64,000 bases of DNA from JBBRGK01 sp036741355 (GCA_036741355.1 DAINSK010000008.1:1-64000); one strand, 5' to 3'; positions 23,975 through 33,719 are shown, counted from the first letter of the stretch. A program made the numbers and translations. Notes: generated by a model not told the origin, from the letters alone.

Positions 23975-24973
23975 GTGCCTTCAAAGCAGCCTTCCCGCCG
24001 GCATGCCATGCCGGCGAAGCGCACCACGCCGGCAACGAGAGCCGCGATGCCGCCCCGCGTGAACCGGCCGAATGCGTCGGCGCCCACTCGAGCGCGCCAG
24101 GGATCGCAAAAAGCAACTGCGACGCGCCCGCCGGAAAAGCTTCTAACCAGACCCGCGGCAGTCCGTTCCAATGCAGCAGGCGTGATTCGCTTGCAGAAGA
24201 TTCTCGCCGATGCGGGAGTCGCGTCACGGCGGGCCGCGGAACGGCTGATCCTCGACGGCTCCGTGACCGTCAACGGCCGGGTAGTCACCGAGCTCGGGTC
24301 GAAAGCGGACCCGGCTGCGGACGACGTCCGCGTCTCTGGACGGAAGCTCGAAGGTCCGTCAGCCATGGTCTACCTTGCGCTCAACAAACCGGTTGGCTAC
24401 GTCACGACCGCCAGCGACGAGTATGGGCGGGCAACGGTGCTTGACCTCTTGAAGGACATCCCGGCGCGCGTCTTCCCGGTCGGTCGCCTGGACCGCGAGA
24501 GCGAAGGCCTGCTCTTGGTTACGAACGACGGCGACCTCACGGCGCGCCTGACCCATCCGCGCTATGCCGTGGAAAAGCAGTACCACGTGTTCGTCAAGCC
24601 AGCTCCTGAGCCGGATGTGTTGGAACGGCTGCGCAAGGGCGTGGTCGTCGAAGGGCGGCGAACTGCGCTCGCCGGAGTCGAAAAGCTCATCCCCGAAGGT
24701 GGGGGCGCCTGGCTGCGGGTGACGATCCACGAGGGCCGCAATCGCCAGATTCGCTTGATGTGTCGGGCCGTCGGGCTGGAGGTCCAGCGGCTGATCCGCA
24801 TGCGTATGGGGCCGATCGAGCTTGGCACACTGACGCCGGGTCGGTTTCGAGCCCTTTCGTCGCGAGAAGCCGCAACGCTCAAGGCAGAGGTCGGCCTAGC
24901 CGTCCAGCCGGCGCCACGCCCGACGCGCGCCAACCGCATGCCGGGCATGCGCCGGCGCGAAAAAAAGAGCTGA
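23975..24973 (+). CDS. rluB: 23S rRNA pseudouridine synthase, RluB/RsuA family
   Basis: A 332-residue enzyme. A basic, low-complexity N-terminal tail (about residues 1-70) precedes an S4 RNA-binding domain (IRLQKILADAGVASRRAAERLI). The RsuA/RluB catalytic domain follows, with the active Asp in GRLDRESEGLLLVTNDG and the HEGRNRQIRLMC motif. The C-terminus is again basic. The start is GTG 23975 after AGAAAGAACGG; ATG 24008 in the same tail is an alternative. A substrate near 23S position 2605 is inferred from the family. Confidence 0.92.
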   Translation: MPSKQPSRRHAMPAKRTTPATRAAMPPRVNRPNASAPTRARQGSQKATATRPPEKLLTRPAAVRSNAAGVIRLQKILADAGVASRRAAERLILDGSVTVNGRVVTELGSKADPAADDVRVSGRKLEGPSAMVYLALNKPVGYVTTASDEYGRATVLDLLKDIPARVFPVGRLDRESEGLLLVTNDGDLTARLTHPRYAVEKQYHVFVKPAPEPDVLERLRKGVVVEGRRTALAGVEKLIPEGGGAWLRVTIHEGRNRQIRLMCRAVGLEVQRLIRMRMGPIELGTLTPGRFRALSSREAATLKAEVGLAVQPAPRPTRANRMPGMRRREKKS

Positions 24974-25205
24974 GCCAAGTCCGGCGCAACAATCGCTAAC
25001 CACTGGCATCAACGCGAAAGCTGCGCTTACTGCGCCCGTGCCATGAAGCAGACAGCTGCTAACCGGTGAGTCACACCGTTCGATTCAAAATGAGCATGCG
25101 CAATTCATCGATCACAACCGGTGTGCACTCGTTGCATCCGTCCCTATACTTGGTGGAGCGAGTTGGAGGCGCGGCCTCCGGAGGAGCAGCGCCGCGAGCA
25201 CCGCG

Positions 25206-25883
25206 ATCGCCATTGACGGCCCCGTCGCCTCGGGGAAAAGCAGCGTGGGCAGCCGCGTCGCCGTCCTCATTGGCTGGCCCTTCGTCGACACCGGCACCAT
25301 GTACCGGGCGATCACCTGGCTAGCGCTGCAGCGCGGAACCGATTTGGCGGACGCGCCAGGGCTGGCACACATTGCAAGCCAGGCGAAAATGCAGGTGCTT
25401 CCGCCTGCGCCCGGCGATAAGGAATACGCGACGGTCATCGTCGACGGGCAGGACGCAACCCCGTACCTGCGAACGCCACAGGTGGAGCAGGCGGTGTCGA
25501 CCGTCTCGGCCGTGCCCGAAGTTCGGCGCAGCATGGTCGGATTGCAACAATCGTTGGTGGCGCATCACCCGGTGGTGATGGCGGGCCGGGACATCGGCAC
25601 CGTCGTACTGCCCGATGCCCGCCTCAAGCTCTACCTCGAGGCCTCCCCTGAAAGGCGCGCCGAGCGCCGCGCGGCGGAACTTGCTCGACTCGGCCTGGCC
25701 AGAACCTTCGGCGATGTGCTGACAGAAACCCTGGAGCGCGACCGATTGGACAGCGGCCGCGCCGACTCTCCCTTGCGTCCCGCCGCCGACGCAATCATTA
25801 TCCACACGGATTCCCTGAACGAAGACGAGGTTGTTGCGCGAATTCTCGATCTCGCCCGATCGGCGCTCGGCGTGAAGGTGTAG
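25206..25883 (+). CDS. cmk: Cytidylate kinase (start codon unclear)
   Basis: About 225 residues, the normal length. It phosphorylates CMP and dCMP. The P-loop IAIDGPVASGKSSVG opens the protein, followed by FVDTGTMYRAITW, AGRDIGTVVLPDA and a lid with RAERRAAEL. No ATG, GTG or TTG lies in this frame between the promoter-like TATACT at 25145 and the P-loop. GGAGGAG at 25180-25186 suggests initiation nearby, leaving ATC 25206 or ATT 25212 as candidates. Alternatively a one-base indel separates it from a GTG or TTG in the neighbouring frame. The frame is otherwise intact. It is followed six bases later by plsC. Confidence 0.88.
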   Translation: MAIDGPVASGKSSVGSRVAVLIGWPFVDTGTMYRAITWLALQRGTDLADAPGLAHIASQAKMQVLPPAPGDKEYATVIVDGQDATPYLRTPQVEQAVSTVSAVPEVRRSMVGLQQSLVAHHPVVMAGRDIGTVVLPDARLKLYLEASPERRAERRAAELARLGLARTFGDVLTETLERDRLDSGRADSPLRPAADAIIIHTDSLNEDEVVARILDLARSALGVKV

Positions 25884-25889
25884 GGCCGT

Positions 25890-26651
25890 ATGGCAGACGG
25901 CGCCTCGACTGTTCAACGCCCGATGCCCCGTTGGGCGCAGGCGCCCTTTTACTGGCTGACGACGCGGCTGATGCGGCTCGTACTGCGGACATTTGGCCGC
26001 TGGGAAGTGCGCGGGCGCGCGAACGTGCCGCGTACCGGAGCGCTGCTGGTCGTGAGCAACCACCTCCACAACGCCGACCCGCCCGTGCTGGGCGCCAGCA
26101 TCACCAACCGGCGAGTTCACTTCATGGCCAAGGCCGAGCTGTTTCAAAAGGGCCCGCTCAGCCTCCCGATCCGGCTCTTTGGCGGGTTCCCGGTGCGGCG
26201 CTTTGAGGCCGACCTGCGGGCGCTGCGGACCGCACAGGATCTGCTCCAGGCGGGAGAGGCGATCGGCATTCTCCCCGAGGGCCACCGTAACCGTGATGGA
26301 CTCGGAATGCAGCAGGCATACCCGGGCGCGGCGCTGATCGCGCTCAGGACCGACGCGACGATCCTGCCGGTCGGCATTACCGGTACCCAGCAGATACGCA
26401 GCCTCGGCATCTTGCTCAAGCGCCCGCGCATCACCGTCACGATCGGCGAACCATTCCGCTTGGAGCACTCCGGAAAGGTCAACGGCGCGGTTGTTCGAAC
26501 GGCGACGGAGACGATGATGAGGCGCATTGCGAACCTGTTGCCAGAGGAGTACCAGGGCGTCTGGTCGGCGTTTGCTATCAAAGACAAAGAGCTCGCAGCC
26601 ATCCGGCTTGGCCCGGAGTCCGAGACGGGCACTGACATCAAAGTGCGTTAA
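25890..26651 (+). CDS. 1-acyl-sn-glycerol-3-phosphate acyltransferase family (PlsC-like)
   Basis: A 253-residue LPLAT-fold acyltransferase for phospholipid synthesis. Motif I is NHLHNADP (the HX4D catalytic pair), motif II is GGFPVRRFEAD, motif III is PEGHRNRDG (usually EGTRS), and motif IV is ILPVGITGT. An amphipathic N-terminus (FYWLTTRLMRLVLRTF) likely docks to the membrane. The cmk-plsC order is common in bacteria, where both often sit near rpsA or ispH; those are not here. Confidence 0.9.
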   Translation: MADGASTVQRPMPRWAQAPFYWLTTRLMRLVLRTFGRWEVRGRANVPRTGALLVVSNHLHNADPPVLGASITNRRVHFMAKAELFQKGPLSLPIRLFGGFPVRRFEADLRALRTAQDLLQAGEAIGILPEGHRNRDGLGMQQAYPGAALIALRTDATILPVGITGTQQIRSLGILLKRPRITVTIGEPFRLEHSGKVNGAVVRTATETMMRRIANLLPEEYQGVWSAFAIKDKELAAIRLGPESETGTDIKVR

Positions 26652-26662
26652 GCTGTTTGTAG

Positions 26663-28132
26663 ATGACTGTTCAGCTTGTAGACATCCAAGGATCTCTGCC
26701 CAACGCGCCCATTTCCGTCCTCCCTAAAGGCAGCGGGATCGGCGGATTGGTAGACGCTGTCAAGCCGGGAAGCCTGGCTGACGAGGCTGGGCTGCGGCCC
26801 GGCATCCGTGTGCTGGCCGTAAACGGACACGGACTCCGCGATGTAGTCGACTACCAGTTCTACGCTTCAGAGGAACGCGTGGAACTCTCGATCGACGGCG
26901 ACGGCCGCCCCTACACGGTCGCAATCGACAAGCACCCCGATGAGGATATCGGTCTCTCTTTCGACGCCGCGACCTTCGACGGCACTCGTATCTGCGCAAA
27001 CAAGTGCTTCTTTTGCTTCCTCAAGGGTCTCCCCAAAGGGCTCCGCCGCACGTTGTATGTCAAGGACGACGACTACAGGCTCAGCTTTTTGCACGGTAAC
27101 TTCGTCACGCTCACAAACCTTACGGACGAGGATTGGCAGCGCCTCGACGAGCAGCGGCTCAGCCCGCTCAACGTCAGCGTGCACGTCACCGATACGGCGC
27201 TCCGCCGATCCATGCTCGGCTACCCGGAAGCCGACGACATCATTGAACAGCTGCAGCGGCTCGGTTCACTCGGAATCCGTTGTCACACGCAGATCGTGCT
27301 CTGCCCGGGCGTCAACAATGGCGAGTATCTCGAGCGCAGCGTCCGCGACCTCGCGGCTCTGTATCCGACCGTGCAGTCGATATCGGTCGTGCCGGTCGGC
27401 GCCACGATGCAGTACGAAGAACGCATGACGGCGATCGGCAAAGATAACGTGGACGCCTGCGACCCCGACTTCGCCCGCGCCATCGTCAAGCAGGTGAAGC
27501 CGTGGCAATTGGAGTTTAGGCGTCGCTACGGAGCTACGCTCGTCTATCTGGCCGATGAATACTACCTGACTGCGGGTGCAAAAGTACCAGGCGCGGTCCT
27601 GTATGATGGCTTCGAGCAGTACGAAAACGGCATCGGCATGACGCGCCGCCTGCTGGACGACTGCCACCTTAGCCTGCGCAAGATTGCAAGACACGGTCTA
27701 ACGTTCCGGACGCAGAGCGTGACGATCGGGTGCGGCTCGCTCATCGCGCCTACCATGGCGGCGCTCGCGGGCGAGGTTGCACAAGCTACGGGACTGCGAT
27801 TCGACGTGGTGCCGATCGAAAATACGCTCTTCGGACCGCGAATCAATGTTTCGGGCCTGCTGGGAGCCGGCGACGCGATCGGTGCGCTCCGCGCCACTGA
27901 CCCTGGCGAGATCGTCTTCCTACCGCGGACGTCGCTGGATTACTTCGGGCGTCATTTTCTCGATGATGGCCGGCCAGCTGACGTCGAACGCGCGATCGGC
28001 CGGCCGACAGCCTTCGCTTCCACGTGGAGCGAGTTGCTCGATCAGGTCATCGACTTCCAGAGGCAATCCTACATTTTGGAGCCGGGTTCCGGCCGCTCGA
28101 CGAACGGAAAGTCCTGGTCTATCGTCGCCTGA
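26663..28132 (+). CDS. DUF512 family radical-SAM/PDZ protein
   Basis: A 489-residue protein. A PDZ-like domain comes first (PGSLADEAGLRPGIRVLAVNG), then the iron-sulfur motif C-ANK-C-FF-C at about residues 112-119 in CANKCFFCFLKGLPKGLR, the conserved DDYRLSFLHGNFVTLTNL, a TIM-barrel-like radical-SAM core, and the C-terminal DUF512 domain with TLFGPRINVSGLL. The family is widespread in Firmicutes, Cyanobacteria and Chloroflexota, often beside the GTPase gene der. The reaction is not known. It starts 11 bases after plsC. Confidence 0.9.
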   Translation: MTVQLVDIQGSLPNAPISVLPKGSGIGGLVDAVKPGSLADEAGLRPGIRVLAVNGHGLRDVVDYQFYASEERVELSIDGDGRPYTVAIDKHPDEDIGLSFDAATFDGTRICANKCFFCFLKGLPKGLRRTLYVKDDDYRLSFLHGNFVTLTNLTDEDWQRLDEQRLSPLNVSVHVTDTALRRSMLGYPEADDIIEQLQRLGSLGIRCHTQIVLCPGVNNGEYLERSVRDLAALYPTVQSISVVPVGATMQYEERMTAIGKDNVDACDPDFARAIVKQVKPWQLEFRRRYGATLVYLADEYYLTAGAKVPGAVLYDGFEQYENGIGMTRRLLDDCHLSLRKIARHGLTFRTQSVTIGCGSLIAPTMAALAGEVAQATGLRFDVVPIENTLFGPRINVSGLLGAGDAIGALRATDPGEIVFLPRTSLDYFGRHFLDDGRPADVERAIGRPTAFASTWSELLDQVIDFQRQSYILEPGSGRSTNGKSWSIVA

Positions 28133-28177
28133 GCAATCGTTATAGTTTATTCATGGAAAGTGTAAGAAGGGACGGCT

Positions 28178-30031
28178 ATGTGCGGAATCATCGGCTATGT
28201 GGGCAGCGAGCAGGCGGCGCCCATCCTGCTGCACGGGCTGTCAGAACTCGAGTACCGTGGCTACGACTCTTCGGGCATCGCCGTGCTGGACGGCGACCAC
28301 ATAGAGGTGGAGAAGCGCGCGGGGAAACTCGGGGTGCTGAGATCAGCCGTCGAGGGCATGCAGCCGGTTGGGACAGTCGGCATCGGCCACACGCGTTGGG
28401 CCACGCACGGCGGCGTTACCGATAAAAACGCTCATCCGCACCGCGACTGCACCGGCGACGTGGCTGTCATTCACAACGGGATCGTCGAAAACTTCGTTGC
28501 CCTGCGCGCCGAACTGCAGGATGCCGGCCACATCTTCATGTCAGAAACAGACACCGAGGTCGTCTCTCACCTGATCGAGTATTATCTGAACCTGGAAGAG
28601 CCACTTCTGGAAGCGACGCGGCTGGCCGTGAACCGTCTGGAGGGCGCGGCCGCGCTGGTGGTGGTCTCCAGTCGGGAGCCCGACCAGATCATCGGCGCGC
28701 GCATCAGCAATGCGGGCGCGGTGGTGGTGGGCTATGGCGAGGGCGAGATGTTCGTTGCGTCCGACCTGCTCGCGCTGCTGAAACACACGCGGCGAGTAGC
28801 CTATCTCGCCCATGGAGAATTGACGAAGCTGACGCGCGATGGTGCGACGTACATCGATTCCAGCGGTGCGCCGGTCGTGAAGCAGCCGGTCACCGTTCCA
28901 TACGACCCGGTTTCTGCTGAAAAGGGCCTCTACCGGCACTTCATGCAGAAGGAGATTTTCGAGCAGCCCAGCTCCCTGACGTACACCATTGGGCAATACG
29001 CTGATATCGAGAACAACCAGATCAGGTTTGAAGGGGTACCGTTCACGCCTCAACAGGTCGCGCGCATTCGGCGGGTCGTCCTCGTAGCGATGGGCACCAG
29101 TCTGCACGCTGCGATGATTGGTCGATGCTACTTCGAGCGCATTTCGCGCATCCCGGCCGAAGTGGACAACGCAAGCGAGTTCCGCTACCGCCGTCCGGTG
29201 ATCGGCCCGGATACGCTGGTCGTTTCAGTGTCCCAGTCGGGTGAAACGGTTGACACTCTTGCGGCGATGGAGGAGGCGGGGCGGCACAAGGCGCTGCAAA
29301 TAACGATCTGTAACGTCGACGGCGCGCAAACCACGCGTGTCGCCGATGGAGCGATCCTGACGCGCTGCGGTCTGGAAAAGGCCGTCGCCAGTACAAAGAC
29401 CTACGTCGCATCGATCGCGGTCCTGTACATGCTCTCGGCCTGGCTGGGGTCGCGGCAGGGAACGCTGGACGGAAACAGACTCCAGGACCTGCTTGCCGAC
29501 CTGATACGCGTCCCCAACCAGGTAGCGCGCGTCCTCGAAGCCTCCGAGTCGCCGGACGGACCGTATGCCGATCTGGTACGAAAGTACGGCAACCAGAAGA
29601 ACGCGCTATTCCTTGGGCGCGGGCTGCAGTACCCGGTTGCGATGGAGGGCGCGCTAAAGCTCAAAGAGATCAGCTACATGCACGCTGAGGGATATCCGGC
29701 GGGCGAGATGAAGCACGGACCGATCGCGCTGATCGACCGTGAGATGCCGGTGATCGTCCTGGCTCCGCGTGACAGTCTGTACGAAAAGATGTGTTCAAAC
29801 ATCCAGCAGATCCAGGCCAGGAAGGGCCGAACCATCGCAATAGGCACGGAGGGCGAGCAAGAACTTCAGACAATGGCCGAGGACGTGATCCTCGTGCCCC
29901 AGACCTCGGAGCTCCTGCTCCCGATTATCACCAGTATCCCCTTGCAACTGCTTGCTTATGCGATCGCAACCGCGCGCGGCAACGACGTGGATCAACCCCG
30001 CAACCTCGCGAAGACGGTTACGGTGGAGTAG
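28178..30031 (+). CDS. glmS: Glutamine-fructose-6-phosphate aminotransferase (isomerizing)
   Basis: A 617-residue enzyme making glucosamine-6-phosphate for peptidoglycan. The N-terminal Ntn glutaminase begins MCGIIGYVG with Cys2 as nucleophile and includes GHTRWATHG. Two SIS domains follow (VAMGTSLHAAMIG, SVSQSGETVDTLAAM, GRGLQYPVAMEGALKLKEISYMHAEGYPAGEMKHGP). The C-terminus is PRNLAKTVTVE. AAGGGACGG precedes the ATG. Only about 45 bases separate it from the DUF512 gene, too few for a glmS ribozyme. Confidence 0.97.
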   Translation: MCGIIGYVGSEQAAPILLHGLSELEYRGYDSSGIAVLDGDHIEVEKRAGKLGVLRSAVEGMQPVGTVGIGHTRWATHGGVTDKNAHPHRDCTGDVAVIHNGIVENFVALRAELQDAGHIFMSETDTEVVSHLIEYYLNLEEPLLEATRLAVNRLEGAAALVVVSSREPDQIIGARISNAGAVVVGYGEGEMFVASDLLALLKHTRRVAYLAHGELTKLTRDGATYIDSSGAPVVKQPVTVPYDPVSAEKGLYRHFMQKEIFEQPSSLTYTIGQYADIENNQIRFEGVPFTPQQVARIRRVVLVAMGTSLHAAMIGRCYFERISRIPAEVDNASEFRYRRPVIGPDTLVVSVSQSGETVDTLAAMEEAGRHKALQITICNVDGAQTTRVADGAILTRCGLEKAVASTKTYVASIAVLYMLSAWLGSRQGTLDGNRLQDLLADLIRVPNQVARVLEASESPDGPYADLVRKYGNQKNALFLGRGLQYPVAMEGALKLKEISYMHAEGYPAGEMKHGPIALIDREMPVIVLAPRDSLYEKMCSNIQQIQARKGRTIAIGTEGEQELQTMAEDVILVPQTSELLLPIITSIPLQLLAYAIATARGNDVDQPRNLAKTVTVE

Positions 30032-30054
30032 GCAGCTGCGCGGCCATGGGCCGC

Positions 30055-31605
30055 TCACGCTGACGGCTCCGTAAGCGTGGCCGGGCCGCTGATGCAGACA
30101 AAGATGGCGTCCAGCCGGTTCAAGGTCGGCAGGTCGCTGGCCTGGGTCGCGCCCGGGAAGTATCCGCGGTAGCGGCCGCTACTCGGGTCCGAAAGCTTCC
30201 ATATGCTAAGCAGCGATGCCTGCGGGCTGATGCCGTTGACCAGCGTGCCGGTAGGCGTATTATCCGCGAACGTGGATGGTACGTTGTTACAGCCGGCGGT
30301 AAGTGTGACGGTCCTGGATCCGCCGCTGATCGCCACCGAGGTCGTGGCTGCCACCGCGGCACCACTCGAATCCGTAACTGTTGCAACGGCTGTGTAGGTC
30401 CCGTTGGTGTTGTAGGTGTGCGAGGCGTTCGCGCAAGGGGCGCTGCTGTTGTTGTCGCCAAAGCTCCAAACGCAGGAGACGATGGTAGCGCCGGAATTCG
30501 TCGTGCTCGCGGTGGCGTTGAACGCGATCGGCGTGCCGCTGCTGCCCGTGTACGGCCCGCCCGTATTCGCCGTGACGCCGTTCGCCGTCGCGGTATTAGT
30601 GCCCGCTGTGCCGCCGCTCGAGGTGCCGCTCGAGGTGCCGCCGATCGTAGCTGTAGTCGTAGCCGAGCACGACTGGCTCGAGGAATCGGTTGCCGTCAGC
30701 GTAACGGTGTACGTTCCGGCCGCCGTGTAGGTATGGCTCGGGGACTGTCCGGATCCAGTGGTGTTGTCGCCGAAGCTCCATGAATACGAGCTGATCGTGG
30801 CCCCGGTGTTGAACGTCTGGGCGAAACCGCCGAAGCTGACGGGCTGATTGACTGCACCGGTGTAGGGACCATTCGGCGCCACACGGACACTGCCGTTACA
30901 GGTCTGGCTGCCGCTGCCGCCCGTGCCCGTGACCGTCACGGTGACCGCGCCGCAGCCTACTCGACCGATTGAATCCGTGACCGTCAGTGTTACGAGATCG
31001 GTCCCGGTCGTGGAGTACCCGTGACTGGTTGTCGCGCCGATGCCGCTGCTGCCGTCACCGAAGTTCCATAGGTAAGTGGCGGTGCCGGCCGCGCCGCTGA
31101 CGCTAGAACTGAAGTTGACCGGTGTATTGACGGGCACATTGGTCCCATTCGCAATCACGTTCACGGTGATCGGGTTCCCGGCAGTGGGGTTGCAACTCCC
31201 GGTAGTACCGCCGCTTCCGGTAATGGTCGCCGTGGTCGACACGCTGCCACCATTGCCGCATGAATCCTGCGCCTGAAACTGCACGATGTATGTTCCGGCC
31301 GTCGTGTATGGGTGAGTAACGCTTTGACCGCTGGCCGTTGTGGTATCGCCGAAAACCCACGTAAAGGTTGGAGTACTGCACGGCGAACCGCCGGTCACGC
31401 TACCAAACATTGTAACCGCGTTGCCCGTCGTTCCCGTATATGGTCCCGTGGTTGCGACTGTCAACGTCGCGGCGTGCACCGGTCGCGTCACGTGTGTACT
31501 TGCGAACAGAACCACAACCAACGGCGCCGCCCACAACAGTCGCCGGAGCAGCCGCACGCCCGGTCCTTCAATAGTGGTTCCAGCGCCGGATGAAAGTCGA
31601 CTCAT
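30055..31605 (-). CDS. Secreted protein with four PKD repeats
   Basis: About 516 residues. A signal peptide (RRLLWAAPLVVVLFASTHV..VHA) precedes four PKD beta-sandwich domains recognised by W.FGD motifs: WVFGDTTT, WNFGDGSS, WSFGDNTT and WSFGDNNS, each with a YTTAGTY-type closing strand. Linkers are Gly/Ser/Thr-rich. The last roughly 85 residues, starting VTLTAGCNNVPSTF and ending LDAIFVCISGPA, form a different domain with paired Cys that I associate with Chloroflexota exoproteins. No enzyme domain or sortase signal is seen, so adhesion or a surface scaffold role is the best guess. The ATG at 31605 has AGGGGG upstream and places the signal peptide at the N-terminus. Confidence 0.82.
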   Translation of the reverse strand: MSRLSSGAGTTIEGPGVRLLRRLLWAAPLVVVLFASTHVTRPVHAATLTVATTGPYTGTTGNAVTMFGSVTGGSPCSTPTFTWVFGDTTTASGQSVTHPYTTAGTYIVQFQAQDSCGNGGSVSTTATITGSGGTTGSCNPTAGNPITVNVIANGTNVPVNTPVNFSSSVSGAAGTATYLWNFGDGSSGIGATTSHGYSTTGTDLVTLTVTDSIGRVGCGAVTVTVTGTGGSGSQTCNGSVRVAPNGPYTGAVNQPVSFGGFAQTFNTGATISSYSWSFGDNTTGSGQSPSHTYTAAGTYTVTLTATDSSSQSCSATTTATIGGTSSGTSSGGTAGTNTATANGVTANTGGPYTGSSGTPIAFNATASTTNSGATIVSCVWSFGDNNSSAPCANASHTYNTNGTYTAVATVTDSSGAAVAATTSVAISGGSRTVTLTAGCNNVPSTFADNTPTGTLVNGISPQASLLSIWKLSDPSSGRYRGYFPGATQASDLPTLNRLDAIFVCISGPATLTEPSA

Positions 31606-31778
31606 GCCGCACCCCCTGCGAGGATTTCCGCCCAAGCGTATAGCAACTATAGCCGTTATACCATAACGACGCGTTGGAGTCAGGTGTCAGACGGGATCTT
31701 TACGAGCTGAATTATGTCGAATTGTAGACAAACTGTCGATGCATTCGCGATCATATCGCTCAAGGGATTGAGACGGCT

Positions 31779-32891
31779 ATGGGCACTACAGCAGTCGAAG
31801 ACGCCGAAAAGCGGCAGCATTTTACCACGGTTCGCGAGATGCTCGACGCGCGTGAACGTGCTCTGTCGCCGTTCGCCGCCCGCGGAGCGACCAGCCGTGG
31901 ACGCGAGCGCCCCGAGCCCCCGTCGCCGTTGCGAACCGAATATCAACGCGATCGCGACCGGATCTTGCATTCGAAGGCCTTTCGCCGGCTGAAGCACAAG
32001 ACGCAGGTCTTCATCGCCCCGGCCGGTGACCACTACGTCACACGCATGACCCACACACTGGAAGTGGCGCAGATCGCGCGCACGATTACCCGCGCCCTCA
32101 ACCTCAACGAGGATCTCGCCGAAGCCATCTCCCTGGCGCACGACATCGGCCACGCCCCGTTCGGACACGCCGGCGAGGAGGCGCTCGCCGATCTGCTCGG
32201 CTTGAGTTGGCGGCACAACGAACAGGGAGCCCGCGTCGTCGAAAAGCTCGAGAATAACGGGCGGGGCCTGAACCTGACCTGGGAAGTGCGGGAAGGGATC
32301 GTTAAAAGCTCAAAAGTGCGCGAGGATATCTTTGCTGAGGCATGGGGCACCGCCTCGACGTTGGAGGGCCAGGCGCTCAAGATCGCCGACGCCGTCGCCT
32401 ATCTCAACCACGACATTCTCGACGCGATTAGGGCGGGTCTTCTCACCGAGGAAGCGCTACCGGCTGACGTCATCCGGGTCCTTGGTTCGTCTCATGGCGA
32501 CCGGATCAATACGCTTGTCAGCGACATCGTCAACGCGTCATGGCCTGCAACCGGCGAGGTGCCGGGCGTAACCGAGCCCGCAATTGCGATGAGCGACGAG
32601 GTGCGGCGGGTGACGAACGAGCTGCGCGAGTTCATGTTCGAAAACGTCTACCTGCTCGAAGAACGCCAGGCGGAAGTTCTGCAGGCGCGCGAGATTCTCG
32701 GCCATTTGTTCAGCTACTACGTACAGCATCCCGAACAGCTACCCGAAGGATTTTCGCTGCCTGACGATCCCCTCCGCCAGCGTGTTACCGACTACATCTC
32801 GGGCATGACCGACCGTTTTGCCATCCGGCTGGCGGCGTCGCTGGGCAGCAAACCGGCGCGACAGTGGCTCGACCGGAACATGGAGCTGTGA
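31779..32891 (+). CDS. dgt: Deoxyguanosinetriphosphate triphosphohydrolase-like protein
   Basis: A 370-residue HD-domain dNTPase. The early R-EYQRDRDRILHSKAFRRLKHKTQVF segment, MTHTLEVAQIART with the first His, LAHDIGHAPFGHAGEEAL with the HD pair, and ADAVAYLNHDILDA with the distal Asp are the Dgt type-2 signature. It degrades dNTPs to nucleoside and triphosphate, limiting the pool. It lies 5' of dnaG and rpoD, with one small gene between; dgt-dnaG-rpoD order is common in Gram-positives and Chloroflexota. Confidence 0.94.
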   Translation: MGTTAVEDAEKRQHFTTVREMLDARERALSPFAARGATSRGRERPEPPSPLRTEYQRDRDRILHSKAFRRLKHKTQVFIAPAGDHYVTRMTHTLEVAQIARTITRALNLNEDLAEAISLAHDIGHAPFGHAGEEALADLLGLSWRHNEQGARVVEKLENNGRGLNLTWEVREGIVKSSKVREDIFAEAWGTASTLEGQALKIADAVAYLNHDILDAIRAGLLTEEALPADVIRVLGSSHGDRINTLVSDIVNASWPATGEVPGVTEPAIAMSDEVRRVTNELREFMFENVYLLEERQAEVLQAREILGHLFSYYVQHPEQLPEGFSLPDDPLRQRVTDYISGMTDRFAIRLAASLGSKPARQWLDRNMEL

Positions 32892-32931
32892 TCCTTCACC
32901 GGCAACCGCACACTCCCAGGCCAGCCACCAT

Positions 32932-33624
32932 ATGACACTCGCCCAGCAGCGAATCCTCTGGGCCATGGCGTCCGCGGCCGGCATCCTGTTCATATTCTTG
33001 TTGGCAGTCATATTCATTGGCGGGAATGGCAAGAAGCGAGGCGGCATCGTCGAGATTCGAACCGTTTCGAGCACACCCACCGCCGCGTCGAGCCTCGGCG
33101 CATCACCTTCACCGCGGGCGACCGCGCCGCGGCTTCCCACCTCTGTCCCAATTCTCGCCGCACCAACCGCTGCTCCTTTCGCAACACCAAGCCCCACGCC
33201 AACGCCTGCCCTGACTCCGTCGCCAACTCCTAGCCCAACGCCCGTGTCTCCGCCAGCTCCGACGCCCGCTGCCGGCCGCGGGCTCCCGGACCTTGTGCTG
33301 CAAGACTTCAGCGTCATCTCCGGCGGGTCGGGGGTGGGATTCATACAGGTGGTGATCGGAAACGCCGGAGACGGGGATCTTGTGAGCCAACAGATCGAAA
33401 TTATTGGCGTCGATCAAACAGACACCCAGGTGCTGCACACGACAACCGGCGCGGTGACCATTTCCGCACGCGGCTCGTTGACCATTACAACCGGTTACAA
33501 GCCGGCCCAGCGCACCATGCTAACCGTAGTGATCAATCCAAACGGGACAATCCGCGAGGCCGATGCCCCACCGGGTTTCGGTGACCCGAACAATGCGCTA
33601 ACCAAGACCGTTGTGCCACCTTAA
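32932..33624 (+). CDS. Membrane-anchored protein with Pro/Thr-rich stalk and CARDB-like domain
   Basis: About 230 residues. A single N-terminal membrane helix (ILWAMASAAGILFIFLLAVIFI, residues 8-29) is followed by a long Pro/Thr/Ser/Ala stalk with PTPTPA and SPTPSPTP repeats to about residue 115. A compact beta-rich domain begins LPDLVLQDFSV and ends with IREADAPPGFGDPNNAL, which fits the CARDB (cell-adhesion-related) pattern. It is probably displayed outside the cell. The ATG at 32932 is chosen because it directly precedes the membrane helix; the open frame upstream overlaps dgt in another phase. Confidence 0.75.
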   Translation: MTLAQQRILWAMASAAGILFIFLLAVIFIGGNGKKRGGIVEIRTVSSTPTAASSLGASPSPRATAPRLPTSVPILAAPTAAPFATPSPTPTPALTPSPTPSPTPVSPPAPTPAAGRGLPDLVLQDFSVISGGSGVGFIQVVIGNAGDGDLVSQQIEIIGVDQTDTQVLHTTTGAVTISARGSLTITTGYKPAQRTMLTVVINPNGTIREADAPPGFGDPNNALTKTVVPP

Positions 33625-33719
33625 ACCGAGATGCAATCTCCGCCTCGCGAATTGTTAGAAACTCTGTCCAGGCCGTAACTTTCGCCGCCCCTCGGTGTTC
33701 TAACCGGTATGGGGGACGA

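Noticed and set aside
28133..28177. glmS ribozyme
   Set aside because: The leader between the DUF512 gene and glmS is only about 45 bases, far too short for the ribozyme core.
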